Of a stretch of DNA of 64,000 nt, positions 27,603 to 36,580 are shown piece after piece. The first letter of the stretch is position 1; each line of letters starts with the position of its first letter. The position numbers were made by a program, and so were the translations under genes. The notes below the pieces were generated by a model. The model saw only the letters and a list, made by a program, of their open reading frames with translations, had not been told where the DNA came from and made no database searches. Origin of the DNA: Pseudoalteromonas luteoviolacea B = ATCC 29581 (GTDB lineage: Bacteria; Pseudomonadota; Gammaproteobacteria; Enterobacterales; Alteromonadaceae); the NCBI GenBank assembly GCA_000333235.1, contig CAPN01000058.1, forward strand, positions 1-64,000, given 5' to 3'.

Positions 27603-28772
27603 ATGAAACGGATGATACTCGCGGGGCTTATTTTGCTTTGCACTCATGTGGCCGATGCTCAAACGATTTTAGTCGAAAAGCAGCGCTTTGAGACGCTCAA
27701 TTTTATGACTGAATCTGGAGAGGTGTTACCAAAGGTGTCTGTGGGCTGGGAAAGTTATGGCACATTAAACGAGAAAAAAGACAATGTGATTTTAATTACT
27801 CACTTTTTTTCAGGCACCTCTCACGCCGCAGGGAAATATCAAGAGAACGATCCATCACCGGGATATTGGGATGCCTTGATTGGTCCAGGAAAAGCCATAG
27901 ATACGAATAAGTTCTTTGTGATCAGTAGCGATACGTTAGTCAATGCCAATGTGCATGATCCGAACGTCATCACAACCGGCCCAGCGACAATGAATCCGCA
28001 AACCAATAAGCCATATGGTTTGGATTTTCCGGTGGTGACGATTGGTGATTTTGTTGAGGTACAAAAGCGTTTATTGGACAGTTTAGGTATTGATCAACTT
28101 TACGCAGTTGCTGGCGCGTCGATGGGATCGTTTCAAGCACTTGAATGGGCTGTGCGTTACCCAGATAAAGTTGCGCGTTTACTGCATGTGATTGGCGCCG
28201 CTACCATGGATGCGTGGACGGTCGCTGCACTTGAGAAATGGGCGCTGCCCATCCGCCTCGACCCAAATTGGAATCAAGGTGATTACTATGATGGTGAGAA
28301 ACCGACCGCGGGCCTCAGTGCAACCGTTTTAAACATCACTCAAGATGCAATGCACCCTGTTATTTACAACGCGAGTTTCCCGAATTTTGAAGTATTGGAT
28401 GATGGTGCTATGAAAGATATTCGAGTCTTACCAAAGGTCAATCAGATCCTTGCTCAACGAGCATTGGCTCGCGCAGCACTTCAAGATGCGAACCACGTTT
28501 TGTATTTGATAAGAGCTTCACAGCTTTTCACCGCGGGCATGCAAAAAAATCTAGATGCTGCTTTGGCAAAAATTCAAGCGAAAGTCTTATTAATGCCATC
28601 AAAAGGGGATTTGTTACTGCGACCTGAGAGCGTGCACACCCTTTATACGACATTAAAAAAACTGAACAAAAACGTCGTGCTTAGTGAGCTAGATGGGGGG
28701 TGGGGACATCTTGATGGGTTATTTTCAATTTCACCAAAACACGCTGACATAGCGGCATTTCTTGCGGAGTGA
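27603..28772 (+). CDS. Secreted MetX-fold alpha/beta hydrolase, candidate hydroxybutyrate-ester hydrolase
   Basis: This 389-residue protein has the fold of homoserine O-acetyltransferase (MetX). A signal peptide (MILAGLILLCTHVADAQ, cleavage near residue 19-20) marks it as periplasmic. The catalytic triad is visible: S173 in GASMGSFQALEWA, D336 in SKGDLLLRPE and H369 in GWGHLDG. A MetX acting in methionine synthesis would be cytoplasmic and need acetyl-CoA, so a secreted hydrolase is more sensible here. Placed between the permease and 3-hydroxybutyrate dehydrogenase genes, it may cut 3-hydroxybutyrate oligomers or esters before uptake (inference). It ends three bases before the dehydrogenase gene. 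Confidence 0.8.
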   Translation: MKRMILAGLILLCTHVADAQTILVEKQRFETLNFMTESGEVLPKVSVGWESYGTLNEKKDNVILITHFFSGTSHAAGKYQENDPSPGYWDALIGPGKAIDTNKFFVISSDTLVNANVHDPNVITTGPATMNPQTNKPYGLDFPVVTIGDFVEVQKRLLDSLGIDQLYAVAGASMGSFQALEWAVRYPDKVARLLHVIGAATMDAWTVAALEKWALPIRLDPNWNQGDYYDGEKPTAGLSATVLNITQDAMHPVIYNASFPNFEVLDDGAMKDIRVLPKVNQILAQRALARAALQDANHVLYLIRASQLFTAGMQKNLDAALAKIQAKVLLMPSKGDLLLRPESVHTLYTTLKKLNKNVVLSELDGGWGHLDGLFSISPKHADIAAFLAE

Positions 28773-28775
28773 ACG

Positions 28776-29534
28776 ATGCAACAAACAGTTTTAATTACAG
28801 GGGGGGCCAGTGGTATCGGTAGGCACCTGGCTGAGCGATTGGCGCAAACGGGATATCGTGTTTGGGTGAGCGACGTAAGTGAAGAAAAAGCGAATTTAAC
28901 CGCTACTGCTATTCAAGAGCAAGGTTTTCAAGCTCGAGGTGTTGCGTTAAATATGGCCAAGAGTGATGGTTTTGATGCCGTTCTTGAGCACATTGGTAAC
29001 ATTGATATTGTGATCAACAATGCCGGAATTCAGCATGTAGAACCGCTAGACAGTTATCCGCTTGCTCAGTGGCAATTGCTTCACGATGTGATGTTGACAG
29101 GGCCTGCGATGTTATGCAAAGCCGTGTTACCACAAATGCGCTCGCGCAATTTCGGACGTATTGTCAATATCGGTTCTATTCACGCCTTAGTCGCGTCTAA
29201 ATATAAGTCGGCGTATGTGGCCGCAAAGCATGGATTAATGGGCTTGTCTAAAGTCCTTGCTTTGGAAACTGCGCAACACGACATTACCGTAAATACGATT
29301 TGTCCCGCGTATGTCAAAACGCCGTTAGTCGAGCAACAAATCGCTTCTCAAGCTAAGGAACATGGCATTTCAGAGCAAGAGGTCATTGAAAAAATCATGC
29401 TCGCCCCGATGCCCAAAAAAGCGTTTATTGAATTGGAAGAAATCTTTCACAGCGTGCAATTTTTAATTGCGCCTGCTGCTCGTAATGTAACAGGGCAAGC
29501 GATTGTTATTGATGGCGGTTGGACAGTGCAATAG
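28776..29534 (+). CDS. bdhA: 3-hydroxybutyrate dehydrogenase (SDR family)
   Basis: This 252-residue short-chain dehydrogenase oxidises D-3-hydroxybutyrate to acetoacetate with NAD+. The cofactor motif GGASGIG is at 9-15, NNAG at 81-84, and the catalytic S134, Y147 and K151 lie in the order expected. Features specific to 3-hydroxybutyrate dehydrogenases are present: NNAGIQHVEPLDSYP, HALVASKYKSAYVAAKHGLM, TVNTICPAYVKTPLVEQQI and QAKEHGISEQEV. It is cytoplasmic, and its product is the substrate of the CoA-transferase encoded next. Confidence 0.93.
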   Translation: MQQTVLITGGASGIGRHLAERLAQTGYRVWVSDVSEEKANLTATAIQEQGFQARGVALNMAKSDGFDAVLEHIGNIDIVINNAGIQHVEPLDSYPLAQWQLLHDVMLTGPAMLCKAVLPQMRSRNFGRIVNIGSIHALVASKYKSAYVAAKHGLMGLSKVLALETAQHDITVNTICPAYVKTPLVEQQIASQAKEHGISEQEVIEKIMLAPMPKKAFIELEEIFHSVQFLIAPAARNVTGQAIVIDGGWTVQ

Positions 29535-29543
29535 GAGGGAGAA

Positions 29544-30239
29544 ATGGCAGGGTTTGATAAAGTGGTAAGCAGCTATGATGAAGCTATGCAAGGCTTATCA
29601 GACGGGATGACGGTCATAGCCGGAGGGTTTGGATTGTGCGGTATCCCAGAGGGGCTAATAGCACAAATAAAGCGGATGGGCACGCGAGACTTAACGGTGG
29701 TGTCCAACAACTGTGGTGTTGATGGGTTTGGTTTAGGCGTGTTACTTCAAGACCAACAAATCAAAAAAATGATTGCCTCCTATGTAGGTGAAAATGCGTT
29801 ATTTGAACAGCAACTCTTAAGCGGAGCATTAGAGGTTGAATTAACCCCACAAGGCACGCTCGCAGAAAAAATGCGTGCTGGTGGAGCCGGAATTCCTGCT
29901 TTCTATACGGCGACCGGCGTTGGTACGGTCGTCGCACAAGGTAAAACGCACAAAACATTTTCAGGTCGAGAATATGTGCTCGAAGAAAGTATTCAAGGTG
30001 ATTTTGCCATTGTAAAAGCGTGGAAAGCAGATCGCTTCGGTAATTGCGTATATCGCCATACCGCGATGAATTTTAATCCTTTGGCAGCTACGGCAGGAAA
30101 AGTTACGGTTGTCGAGGTTGAAGAAATTGTGGAGCCGGGTGAATTAGCGCCAAGCCTGATCCATACGCCAGGCATTTATGTTGATAGAGTGATTGTTGGG
30201 CAATTTGAAAAGCGCATTGAAAAGCGGATGGTGAGGTAA
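29544..30239 (+). CDS. scoA: 3-oxoacid CoA-transferase subunit A
   Basis: This 231-residue subunit A of a succinyl-CoA:3-oxoacid CoA-transferase-type enzyme has the family I signature [13 protein letters not shown] at about 27-39, then [15 protein letters not shown] and [11 protein letters not shown]. With subunit B it transfers CoA to acetoacetate, giving acetoacetyl-CoA. It lies nine bases after the dehydrogenase gene with a GGAGGGAG ribosome site and three bases before scoB. Confidence 0.94.
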   Translation: MAGFDKVVSSYDEAMQGLSDGMTVIAGGFGLCGIPEGLIAQIKRMGTRDLTVVSNNCGVDGFGLGVLLQDQQIKKMIASYVGENALFEQQLLSGALEVELTPQGTLAEKMRAGGAGIPAFYTATGVGTVVAQGKTHKTFSGREYVLEESIQGDFAIVKAWKADRFGNCVYRHTAMNFNPLAATAGKVTVVEVEEIVEPGELAPSLIHTPGIYVDRVIVGQFEKRIEKRMVR

Positions 30240-30242
30240 ACA

Positions 30243-30899
30243 ATGGCACTAACAAGAGAGCAAATGGCGAAGCGAGTAGCTCGCGAATTACAAGATGGCT
30301 ATTACGTAAACCTAGGTATCGGCATTCCAACGTTAGTAGCCAATTATGTACCCGATGGGATTGCCGTGATGTTGCAATCTGAAAATGGGTTGCTAGGCAT
30401 GGGTCCCTTTCCATCAGCACAAGAGATGGATGCAGATCTTATTAATGCTGGAAAAGAGACCGTTACCTGTATTTCTGGTGCGGCGATTTTCGATTCTGCC
30501 CAAAGTTTTGCCATGATCCGTGGCGGTCACGTTGATTTGACGGTACTTGGTGCGTTTGAAGTAGACCAGCATGGGAACATTGCCAGTTGGATGATCCCAA
30601 AAAAGCTGATTAAAGGCATGGGCGGAGCAATGGATCTAGTGGCTGGGGCGAAAAATATTATTTGTACAATGACTCACGCAAATAAAACCGGAGAATCGAA
30701 GTTGCTCTCTGAATGCACATTGCCGTTAACTGGGGTAGGTTGTATTAACAAGGTACTGACCGATCTTGCGTGGCTGGAGATAAAAGAAGGGGCATTTCAT
30801 CTTTTAGAGCGCGCACCAGGAGTCAGCGTTGATGAAATTATCACAAGAACAGCAGGAAAGCTGGTGGTACCGGATGACGTGCCTGAAATGACGTTTTGA
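30243..30899 (+). CDS. scoB: 3-oxoacid CoA-transferase subunit B
   Basis: This 218-residue subunit B carries the catalytic glutamate E47 in the SENGLLGMGPFP motif, preceded by NLGIGIPTLVANYVPDG. Further family segments are MIRGGHVDLTVLGAFEVDQ and KGMGGAMDLVAGAK. The operon ends here; I see no convincing terminator in the 236 bases before lexA. No thiolase gene follows, so cleavage of acetoacetyl-CoA must use an enzyme encoded elsewhere. Confidence 0.94.
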   Translation: MALTREQMAKRVARELQDGYYVNLGIGIPTLVANYVPDGIAVMLQSENGLLGMGPFPSAQEMDADLINAGKETVTCISGAAIFDSAQSFAMIRGGHVDLTVLGAFEVDQHGNIASWMIPKKLIKGMGGAMDLVAGAKNIICTMTHANKTGESKLLSECTLPLTGVGCINKVLTDLAWLEIKEGAFHLLERAPGVSVDEIITRTAGKLVVPDDVPEMTF

Positions 30900-31090
30900 G
30901 GTTTATTGTAGTGTGACTCACTTGTTGCTTAATTCTCCGCATTAAATGTATTGAACCACAGATAATCTCAAGTTTTACAAGAATGAAGAGATAGCATTAG
31001 GTTGAAAATATCTACATCTTCAGTAGAAAATGCGGGTGGTAAAAATGCCTAGTTTTAATTCGGAGGATTAAATTTGCGATTTTAAAATAA

Positions 31091-31106
31091 CTGTATATAC
31101 TCACAG
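31091..31106. promoter_or_regulatory. LexA (SOS) box 1 upstream of lexA
   Basis: CTGTATATACTCACAG is a perfect CTGT-N8-ACAG LexA box and, as I recall, equals one of the two boxes before E. coli lexA. It lies 30 bases before the lexA start codon. Confidence 0.93.
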
Positions 31107-31115
31107 GTAATTGTA

Positions 31116-31131
31116 CTGTATGGAAAACCAG
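31116..31131. promoter_or_regulatory. LexA (SOS) box 2 upstream of lexA
   Basis: CTGTATGGAAAACCAG matches the LexA consensus except CCAG for ACAG, the same deviation seen in the second box of E. coli lexA. It ends five bases before the start codon, so bound LexA would cover the ribosome-binding region of the gene. Confidence 0.8.
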
Positions 31132-31135
31132 TGAT

Positions 31136-31753
31136 ATGCGACCGTTAACACAACGCCAAGAACAAATCTTCGAACTGATCAAAGTCTTTATTCGTGACAC
31201 GGGTATGCCACCAACACGCGCAGAAATTGCCGAAACACTGGGATTTAAAAGTGCTAATGCGGCAGAGGAACATTTAAAGGCGCTTGCGAAAAAAGGGGTC
31301 ATCGAAATGGTGCCCGGTGCCAGTCGTGGGATCCGTCTCATGGAAGACGAAGAGCCGGAGCAACTTGGTTTGCCATTAATTGGTCGAGTTGCGGCAGGTG
31401 CACCAATATTGGCTGAACAACATATAGAAAGTCACTGTAAAGTGGATGCACAAATGTTTAAACCAGTAGCGGACTACTTGCTTCGTGTTCATGGTATGAG
31501 TATGAAGAACATTGGCATTCTAGATGGTGATTTATTAGCAGTGCATCGCACCCAAGTAGCACAAAATGGGCAAGTAGTTGTAGCTCGTGTTGAAGAAGAT
31601 GTCACGGTTAAGCGTTTCGAAAAAGTAGGTAAAAAAGTATTTTTACACGCTGAAAATGAAGATTTTTCTCCAATTGAGGTCGATTTAGAGCATGAGAGTT
31701 TTTCGGTAGAAGGGCTCGCTGTTGGAGTGATCCGAAATAATCAATGGATGTAA
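31136..31753 (+). CDS. lexA: SOS repressor LexA
   Basis: This 205-residue repressor has an N-terminal winged helix ([34 protein letters not shown]) and a C-terminal S24 self-cleavage domain. The cleavage bond is A87-G88 in RVAAGAP; the catalytic dyad is S122 (HGMSMKN) and K159 (VTVKRFEK). It represses DNA-repair genes until RecA filaments trigger cleavage. It is controlled by the two boxes at 31091 and 31116. Unlike in enterobacteria, dinF is not downstream. Confidence 0.98.
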   Translation: MRPLTQRQEQIFELIKVFIRDTGMPPTRAEIAETLGFKSANAAEEHLKALAKKGVIEMVPGASRGIRLMEDEEPEQLGLPLIGRVAAGAPILAEQHIESHCKVDAQMFKPVADYLLRVHGMSMKNIGILDGDLLAVHRTQVAQNGQVVVARVEEDVTVKRFEKVGKKVFLHAENEDFSPIEVDLEHESFSVEGLAVGVIRNNQWM

Positions 31754-32269
31754 GTGAATATTTTTAGAGCCGAGAACTAGAGTCTATTGTTGAGTTAGAT
31801 AAGATAGGCTCTTAATCCGATTTTTAGTTTGCTTAGTTTTATCCATTGCATTCAATTTAGCATAACGAAGTATCAGCCTACTATTTCACGATATCGCTTA
31901 ATGACCTTTGCAAGGACCGCTTTTAAAACGCTGTGATCAAAATGAGATTCAAAACGGTGTATTCACGGCAGATTTGTTCACTAAGATCCGTGTGTCATTT
32001 TATTTTTTCTAACGCTCAGAAAATCACCGTTTGTGTTCGAATCGGTACATTTAATAGGATTGTGTTGCTTAAATTTTGAGCTTAAAAAGCAAATCGTGTA
32101 TCCAAAAGCACAAAAACTTGAATTATCTTCAATAAATTATCCCATATTTCCGAATGCTTCGTCATCACGCTGTAACATGCGCCAAATCTAACTCTTTCTT
32201 TCTTTTGCACATTTCTATTGCGAAATTTTAATTTCGATTTCCTTAACATTTTCGCTAACTTTACTTGCC

Positions 32270-32332
32270 AATTGGTTAAAAGTTGACTAATTGGTTAATA
32301 GTCGTGCAGTTAGTATGAGACCAAAGTCTCAT
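32270..32332 (+). promoter_or_regulatory. coxB upstream region: direct repeats and leader hairpin
   Basis: The 652-base gap between lexA and coxB has no credible gene. Near its right end AATTGGTTAA occurs twice (32270-32279 and 32289-32298), 19 bases apart, with TTGACT, a -35-like hexamer, between the copies. A perfect 7-bp hairpin, ATGAGAC-CAAA-GTCTCAT, lies at 32315-32332. The repeats could bind a regulator of oxidase expression; no matching -10 at standard spacing was found. Confidence 0.45.
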
Positions 32333-32405
32333 GCCATGACAGTCACCAAATAATAATAACGATTGCCTAAACGCGCTTAATCAAGGCAATTGAAGGAGAC
32401 GTCAT

Positions 32406-33551
32406 ATGAAAGCGTATCGGTTTGCAGTAGGTTGGCTTGCAGCAATGTTGCCAACAGCAGCACTGTCAAATAGTGATTACAACATGAGGCAAGGGGTCAC
32501 GGACATCAGTCAGCAAGTGTATGACTTGCACATGACTATATTCCTGATTTGTTGTGCTATCGGTGTGGTGGTGTTTGCCATTATGTTCTGGGCAATTATT
32601 CATCATAGAAAATCCAAAGGGGTTACTCCCGCTCAATTCCATGAAAGCACCAAAGTTGAAATTCTTTGGACTGCTATCCCATTTGTGATCTTGATTGCTA
32701 TGGCCGTGCCAGCTACGAAAACGCTCATTGCGATGGAAGATACGTCCAAAGCGGACATTACCATCAAAGTGACCGGTTCACAGTGGAAATGGCACTACGA
32801 GTACATGGGCGAAGGGGTCGATTTTTACTCGGTTATGTCAACCTCTCAAGATCAAATTTCAGACAAAGAAGCGAAAGGCGAAAATTATCTGCTTGAAGTA
32901 GATAAGCCTCTTGTTATCCCAACCGGCAAAAAAGTCCGTTTTTTGATGACATCAGATGATGTTATTCACTCGTGGTGGGTACCGGACTTTGCGGTTAAGA
33001 AAGACGCCAATCCGGGCTTCATTAACGAAGCGTGGACACGCGTCAATGACGAAGGTATTTATCGTGGTCAATGTGCTGAATTGTGCGGCAAAGATCATGG
33101 CTTTATGCCTGTAGTGGTTGAAGCAAAATCGCCAGAAGATTTTGATGTGTGGTTAGCCTCTCAAAAATCAGCGAAGTTAGAAGCTGAACAAGCAAGTGCG
33201 GCGTTGTTAGACCAAACACTACCAAAAGACGAGTTGATGGCAGAAGGTGAAACGGTTTACATGGCCTATTGTGCTGCCTGTCATCAACCAACGGGTTTAG
33301 GTCTGCCAGGCGTATTTCCTGCAATGAAAGGAAGCCCTGTGGTAACCGGTCCTATCAACGATCATATCGACATAATCCTTCACGGTCGCCCAGGCACCGC
33401 CATGCAAGCATTTGCTAAGCAACTATCAATTAAGCAAATCGCAGGCGTGGTTACGTTTAAGCGTAATACCTGGGGCAATGATACTGGTGATGTGGTGCAG
33501 CCAAGTCAAGTTCAAGCTCGACTTGATGCCAAGCAGGAGGAAGGAAAATGA
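32406..33551 (+). CDS. coxB: Cytochrome c oxidase subunit II with fused cytochrome c domain
   Basis: This 381-residue subunit has an N-terminal signal peptide, two membrane helices (about 42-65 and 87-108) and a periplasmic cupredoxin domain with the CuA ligands H188, C223, C227, H231 and M234 (GQCAELCGKDHGFM). A C-terminal extension carries one haem c site, CAACH (289-293), with a likely axial methionine further on. The fusion defines a caa3-type oxidase. It takes electrons from cytochrome c into subunit I. Its stop overlaps coxA by four bases. GGAG lies before the ATG. Confidence 0.97.
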   Translation: MKAYRFAVGWLAAMLPTAALSNSDYNMRQGVTDISQQVYDLHMTIFLICCAIGVVVFAIMFWAIIHHRKSKGVTPAQFHESTKVEILWTAIPFVILIAMAVPATKTLIAMEDTSKADITIKVTGSQWKWHYEYMGEGVDFYSVMSTSQDQISDKEAKGENYLLEVDKPLVIPTGKKVRFLMTSDDVIHSWWVPDFAVKKDANPGFINEAWTRVNDEGIYRGQCAELCGKDHGFMPVVVEAKSPEDFDVWLASQKSAKLEAEQASAALLDQTLPKDELMAEGETVYMAYCAACHQPTGLGLPGVFPAMKGSPVVTGPINDHIDIILHGRPGTAMQAFAKQLSIKQIAGVVTFKRNTWGNDTGDVVQPSQVQARLDAKQEEGK

Positions 33552-35137
33552 GTAGCATCGTAAATCCACACGATCATGGGCATGATGATCATCATGGTGC
33601 ACCTTCGGGTTTCAAGCGTTGGCTGTTTACAACCAACCATAAAGACATCGGTAGTCTTTATCTGATTTTTGCACTGGCGATGTTTATCATTGGTGGTGCA
33701 ATGGCTATGGTGATCCGGGCTGAATTATTCCAACCTGGATTGCAATTAGTTGATCCACATTTCTTTAACCAAATGACGACGGTTCATGGCTTAATCATGG
33801 TATTCGGAGCGGTGATGCCTGCCTTTACAGGGCTTGCTAACTGGATGATCCCAATGATGATTGGTGCGCCAGACATGGCTCTTCCTCGCATGAACAACTG
33901 GAGTTTTTGGATCCTGCCCTTTGCATTTGCCATGCTGCTGTTTAGTTTGTTCATGGAAGGTGGAGGCCCTGCCTTTGGTTGGACATTCTATGCGCCTTTG
34001 TCAACAACCTACAGCAACGATAATACCGCGTTATTCGTATTTGCTGTCCACATTATGGGCATTAGTTCCATCATGGGCGCAATCAATGTCGTTGTTACGA
34101 TTGTAAACTTACGCGCCCCAGGCATGACTTGGATGAAGCTCCCCCTGTTTGTATGGACATGGCTTATTACGGCGTTTCTATTGATTGCGGTAATGCCTGT
34201 ATTAGCAGGTGCTGTTACGATGGTACTAACAGACAAATACTTCGGAACGAGCTTTTTTGACGCAGCAGGTGGTGGCGACCCCGTCATGTTCCAGCACATA
34301 TTCTGGTTCTTTGGTCATCCTGAAGTGTACATTATGATCTTACCTGCGTTTGGAGTGATTTCGACGATCGTACCAACGTTCTCGCATAAGAAACTCTTTG
34401 GTTATGCGTCGATGGTTTATGCAACGGCGTCGATTGCATTATTGTCTTTCGTCGTTTGGGCACATCATATGTTCACAACCGGTATGCCGCTCGCGGGTGA
34501 GTTGTTCTTCATGTACGCCACTATGCTGATTTCGGTACCAACAGGTGTGAAAGTCTTTAACTGGGTTGCGACCATGTGGCGAGGTGCAATTAGCTTTGAA
34601 GTGCCCATGTTGTTTTCAATCGCGTTTATTGTGTTGTTTACCCTTGGTGGTTTCTCGGGATTAATGCTCGCCATTACACCTGCAGATTTTCAATACCATG
34701 ACACCTATTTTGTGGTGGCTCACTTTCACTATGTGCTAGTAACAGGGGCCGTGTTCTCGATTATGGCTGCGGCTTACTACTGGTTACCTAAGTGGACTGG
34801 GCACATGTTCAACGAAACGCTTGCGAAATGGCATTTTTGGTTGTCGCTGATAAGTGTGAACGTGTTGTTTTTCCCCATGCACTTTGTTGGTTTAGCAGGT
34901 ATGCCTCGTCGGATCCCTGATTATGCCCTTCAGTTTGCTGATTTTAACGCCATTATCAGTATCGGTGGGTTTGCGTTCGGTTTGTCACAGTTGTTGTTTG
35001 TGTATGTCGTATACCGCTGTGTGAAAGGCGGAGATGCGGCACCGGCAAAAGTGTGGGACGGAGCAGAAGGACTCGAATGGGAAGTGCCATCTCCTGCGCC
35101 TTATCATACCTTTAGCACGCCGCCGGAGATCAAATAA
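33548..35137 (+). CDS. coxA: Cytochrome c oxidase subunit I
   Basis: This 529-residue haem-copper oxidase core has 12 membrane helices. It holds the haem a and a3-CuB centre: the CuB/Tyr region HPEVYIMILPAFG, the HH pair in VVWAHHMFTTG, and the haem ligands in DTYFVVAHFHYVL. It reduces O2 to water and pumps protons. The histidine-rich N-terminus (HDHGHDDHHG) is unusual but seen in relatives. It overlaps coxB and ctaG, so translation is coupled. Confidence 0.98.
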   Translation: MSSIVNPHDHGHDDHHGAPSGFKRWLFTTNHKDIGSLYLIFALAMFIIGGAMAMVIRAELFQPGLQLVDPHFFNQMTTVHGLIMVFGAVMPAFTGLANWMIPMMIGAPDMALPRMNNWSFWILPFAFAMLLFSLFMEGGGPAFGWTFYAPLSTTYSNDNTALFVFAVHIMGISSIMGAINVVVTIVNLRAPGMTWMKLPLFVWTWLITAFLLIAVMPVLAGAVTMVLTDKYFGTSFFDAAGGGDPVMFQHIFWFFGHPEVYIMILPAFGVISTIVPTFSHKKLFGYASMVYATASIALLSFVVWAHHMFTTGMPLAGELFFMYATMLISVPTGVKVFNWVATMWRGAISFEVPMLFSIAFIVLFTLGGFSGLMLAITPADFQYHDTYFVVAHFHYVLVTGAVFSIMAAAYYWLPKWTGHMFNETLAKWHFWLSLISVNVLFFPMHFVGLAGMPRRIPDYALQFADFNAIISIGGFAFGLSQLLFVYVVYRCVKGGDAAPAKVWDGAEGLEWEVPSPAPYHTFSTPPEIK

Positions 35138-35709
35138 TGCATAGCGCACTGTTGAAAAAGCTGATCATTGCATGTTTGGCAATGTTTGCTTTTGCGTTTG
35201 CGCTCGTGCCGCTTTATGACGTGTTTTGCCAAGTCACAGGGCTAAATGGCAAGCCAAGTCTTGAAGTGGCGAAAGCAAGTAGTCGAGTCGACGAAAACCG
35301 TTTGGTGGACGTTAGCTTTACAACGCATGCGCAACAGGGTGCGCCATTTGATGTTTCAGCTGAACAGTTCAAAGTGACTGTAAAACCGGGAGAAGTGACG
35401 AAAGTCGCTTTCTCGGCAGCAAATTTGAGTCAACAAGCACGGGTAATGCAAGCAATTCCCTCCGTGTCACCGGGCATTGCTTCAAAATATCTTCATAAAA
35501 TGGCTTGCTTTTGTTTTAACCAGCAACCGATGAAAGCAGGCGAAAAACAAGATTTTGAGCTGATGTTTTATGTTGATACCGCATTACCCTCGGAAATAGA
35601 AGAGCTGACCTTGTCATATACGTTGTTTGATATCACTGAACAAAGCCAGCAAGTAGCTTTAGAAGCCTCGCAAGACGAGCCGACTTCTATGGAGACAAGT
35701 GATGAGTAA
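35137..35709 (+). CDS. ctaG: Cytochrome c oxidase assembly protein CtaG/Cox11
   Basis: This 190-residue protein has one N-terminal membrane helix and a periplasmic domain with the copper-binding CFCF motif (KMACFCFNQQPMKAGE), the Cox11 hallmark. It delivers copper to the CuB site of subunit I. Its first base overlaps the coxA stop, and its end overlaps coxC by eight bases. Confidence 0.95.
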   Translation: MHSALLKKLIIACLAMFAFAFALVPLYDVFCQVTGLNGKPSLEVAKASSRVDENRLVDVSFTTHAQQGAPFDVSAEQFKVTVKPGEVTKVAFSAANLSQQARVMQAIPSVSPGIASKYLHKMACFCFNQQPMKAGEKQDFELMFYVDTALPSEIEELTLSYTLFDITEQSQQVALEASQDEPTSMETSDE

Positions 35710-36580
35710 TCCAGATTATCAACACTATTACGTACCAGCGCAGAGCCCTTGGCCCATTGTCGGGGCGGTTGCGCTGTTTTTTATCGCATCCGGTGCGGGC
35801 CTGACGGTAATGCAATTGAACAGTGAACAAGGCAACGGCCATTGGTTACTGTTTATCGGCATGGCCATATTGTTTTATATGTTGTTTGGGTGGTTTAGAA
35901 ACGTCATTTCTGAATCGCAACAAGGGCTGTATTCTAAGCAAATGGATCAATCGTTTCGTCAAGGAATGAGTTGGTTTATTTTCTCGGAAGTGATGTTTTT
36001 CTTTGCCTTCTTTGGTGCGCTCTTTTACGCCAGAGTTTTTGCGGTGCCATGGTTAGGCGGTGATAGCAACAACGTGATGACGCAAGAAGTTTTGTGGCCG
36101 AGCTTTGAAGCTGTTTGGCCACTTATTACTACACCAAGTGGCGAAACAACCCAAGCGATGGGATGGCAAGGCTTACCGCTTATCAACACGATCATTCTGC
36201 TTGTGTCTTCGGTGACCATTCATTTTGCTCATCATGGCATGGAGCAAGATAAACGCGGTCAAGTTAAAGTCTTTTTAGGGTTGACGATAGCGTTAGGTAT
36301 CGCGTTTTTGGCACTCCAAGTTGAAGAGTATGTACATGCCTACAATGACTTGGGCTTAACCCTTCAGTCAGGTATCTATGGCAATACCTTCTTTATGTTA
36401 ACCGGCTTTCACGGTATGCACGTAACGCTTGGTACGATCATGTTGATCGTCATGTGGTTACGTGTATTTAAAGGCCACTTTAGCGGTGAAAAGCATTTTG
36501 CGTTCCAAGCTACGGCTTGGTATTGGCATTTTGTTGATGTGGTTTGGTTGTGTCTGTTTGTATTTGTGTATGTCCTTTAA
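35702..36580 (+). CDS. coxC: Cytochrome c oxidase subunit III
   Basis: This 292-residue membrane subunit III begins NPDYQHYYVPAQSPWPI and has seven membrane helices with the signatures SEVMFFFAFFGALFYAR, HHGMEQDKRGQ, LTGFHGMHVTLGTIML and ATAWYWHFVDVVWLCLFVFVYV. It stabilises the core and proton uptake. The ATG at 35702 is seven bases after GGAG; a GTG one codon upstream is the alternative. The 3' end is overlapped on the other strand by the small DUF2909-like gene. Confidence 0.97.
   Translation: MSNPDYQHYYVPAQSPWPIVGAVALFFIASGAGLTVMQLNSEQGNGHWLLFIGMAILFYMLFGWFRNVISESQQGLYSKQMDQSFRQGMSWFIFSEVMFFFAFFGALFYARVFAVPWLGGDSNNVMTQEVLWPSFEAVWPLITTPSGETTQAMGWQGLPLINTIILLVSSVTIHFAHHGMEQDKRGQVKVFLGLTIALGIAFLALQVEEYVHAYNDLGLTLQSGIYGNTFFMLTGFHGMHVTLGTIMLIVMWLRVFKGHFSGEKHFAFQATAWYWHFVDVVWLCLFVFVYVL

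Noticed and set aside
27603-28772. Annotation as homoserine O-acetyltransferase (metX)
   Set aside because: The fold matches, but the signal peptide and the hydroxybutyrate context do not fit a cytoplasmic methionine enzyme.
31754-32405. Possible small RNA or short gene in the 652-base gap between lexA and coxB
   Set aside because: I found no credible ribosome site plus open frame, no promoter-terminator pair and no known RNA motif; only the repeats and hairpin near the right end stand out.
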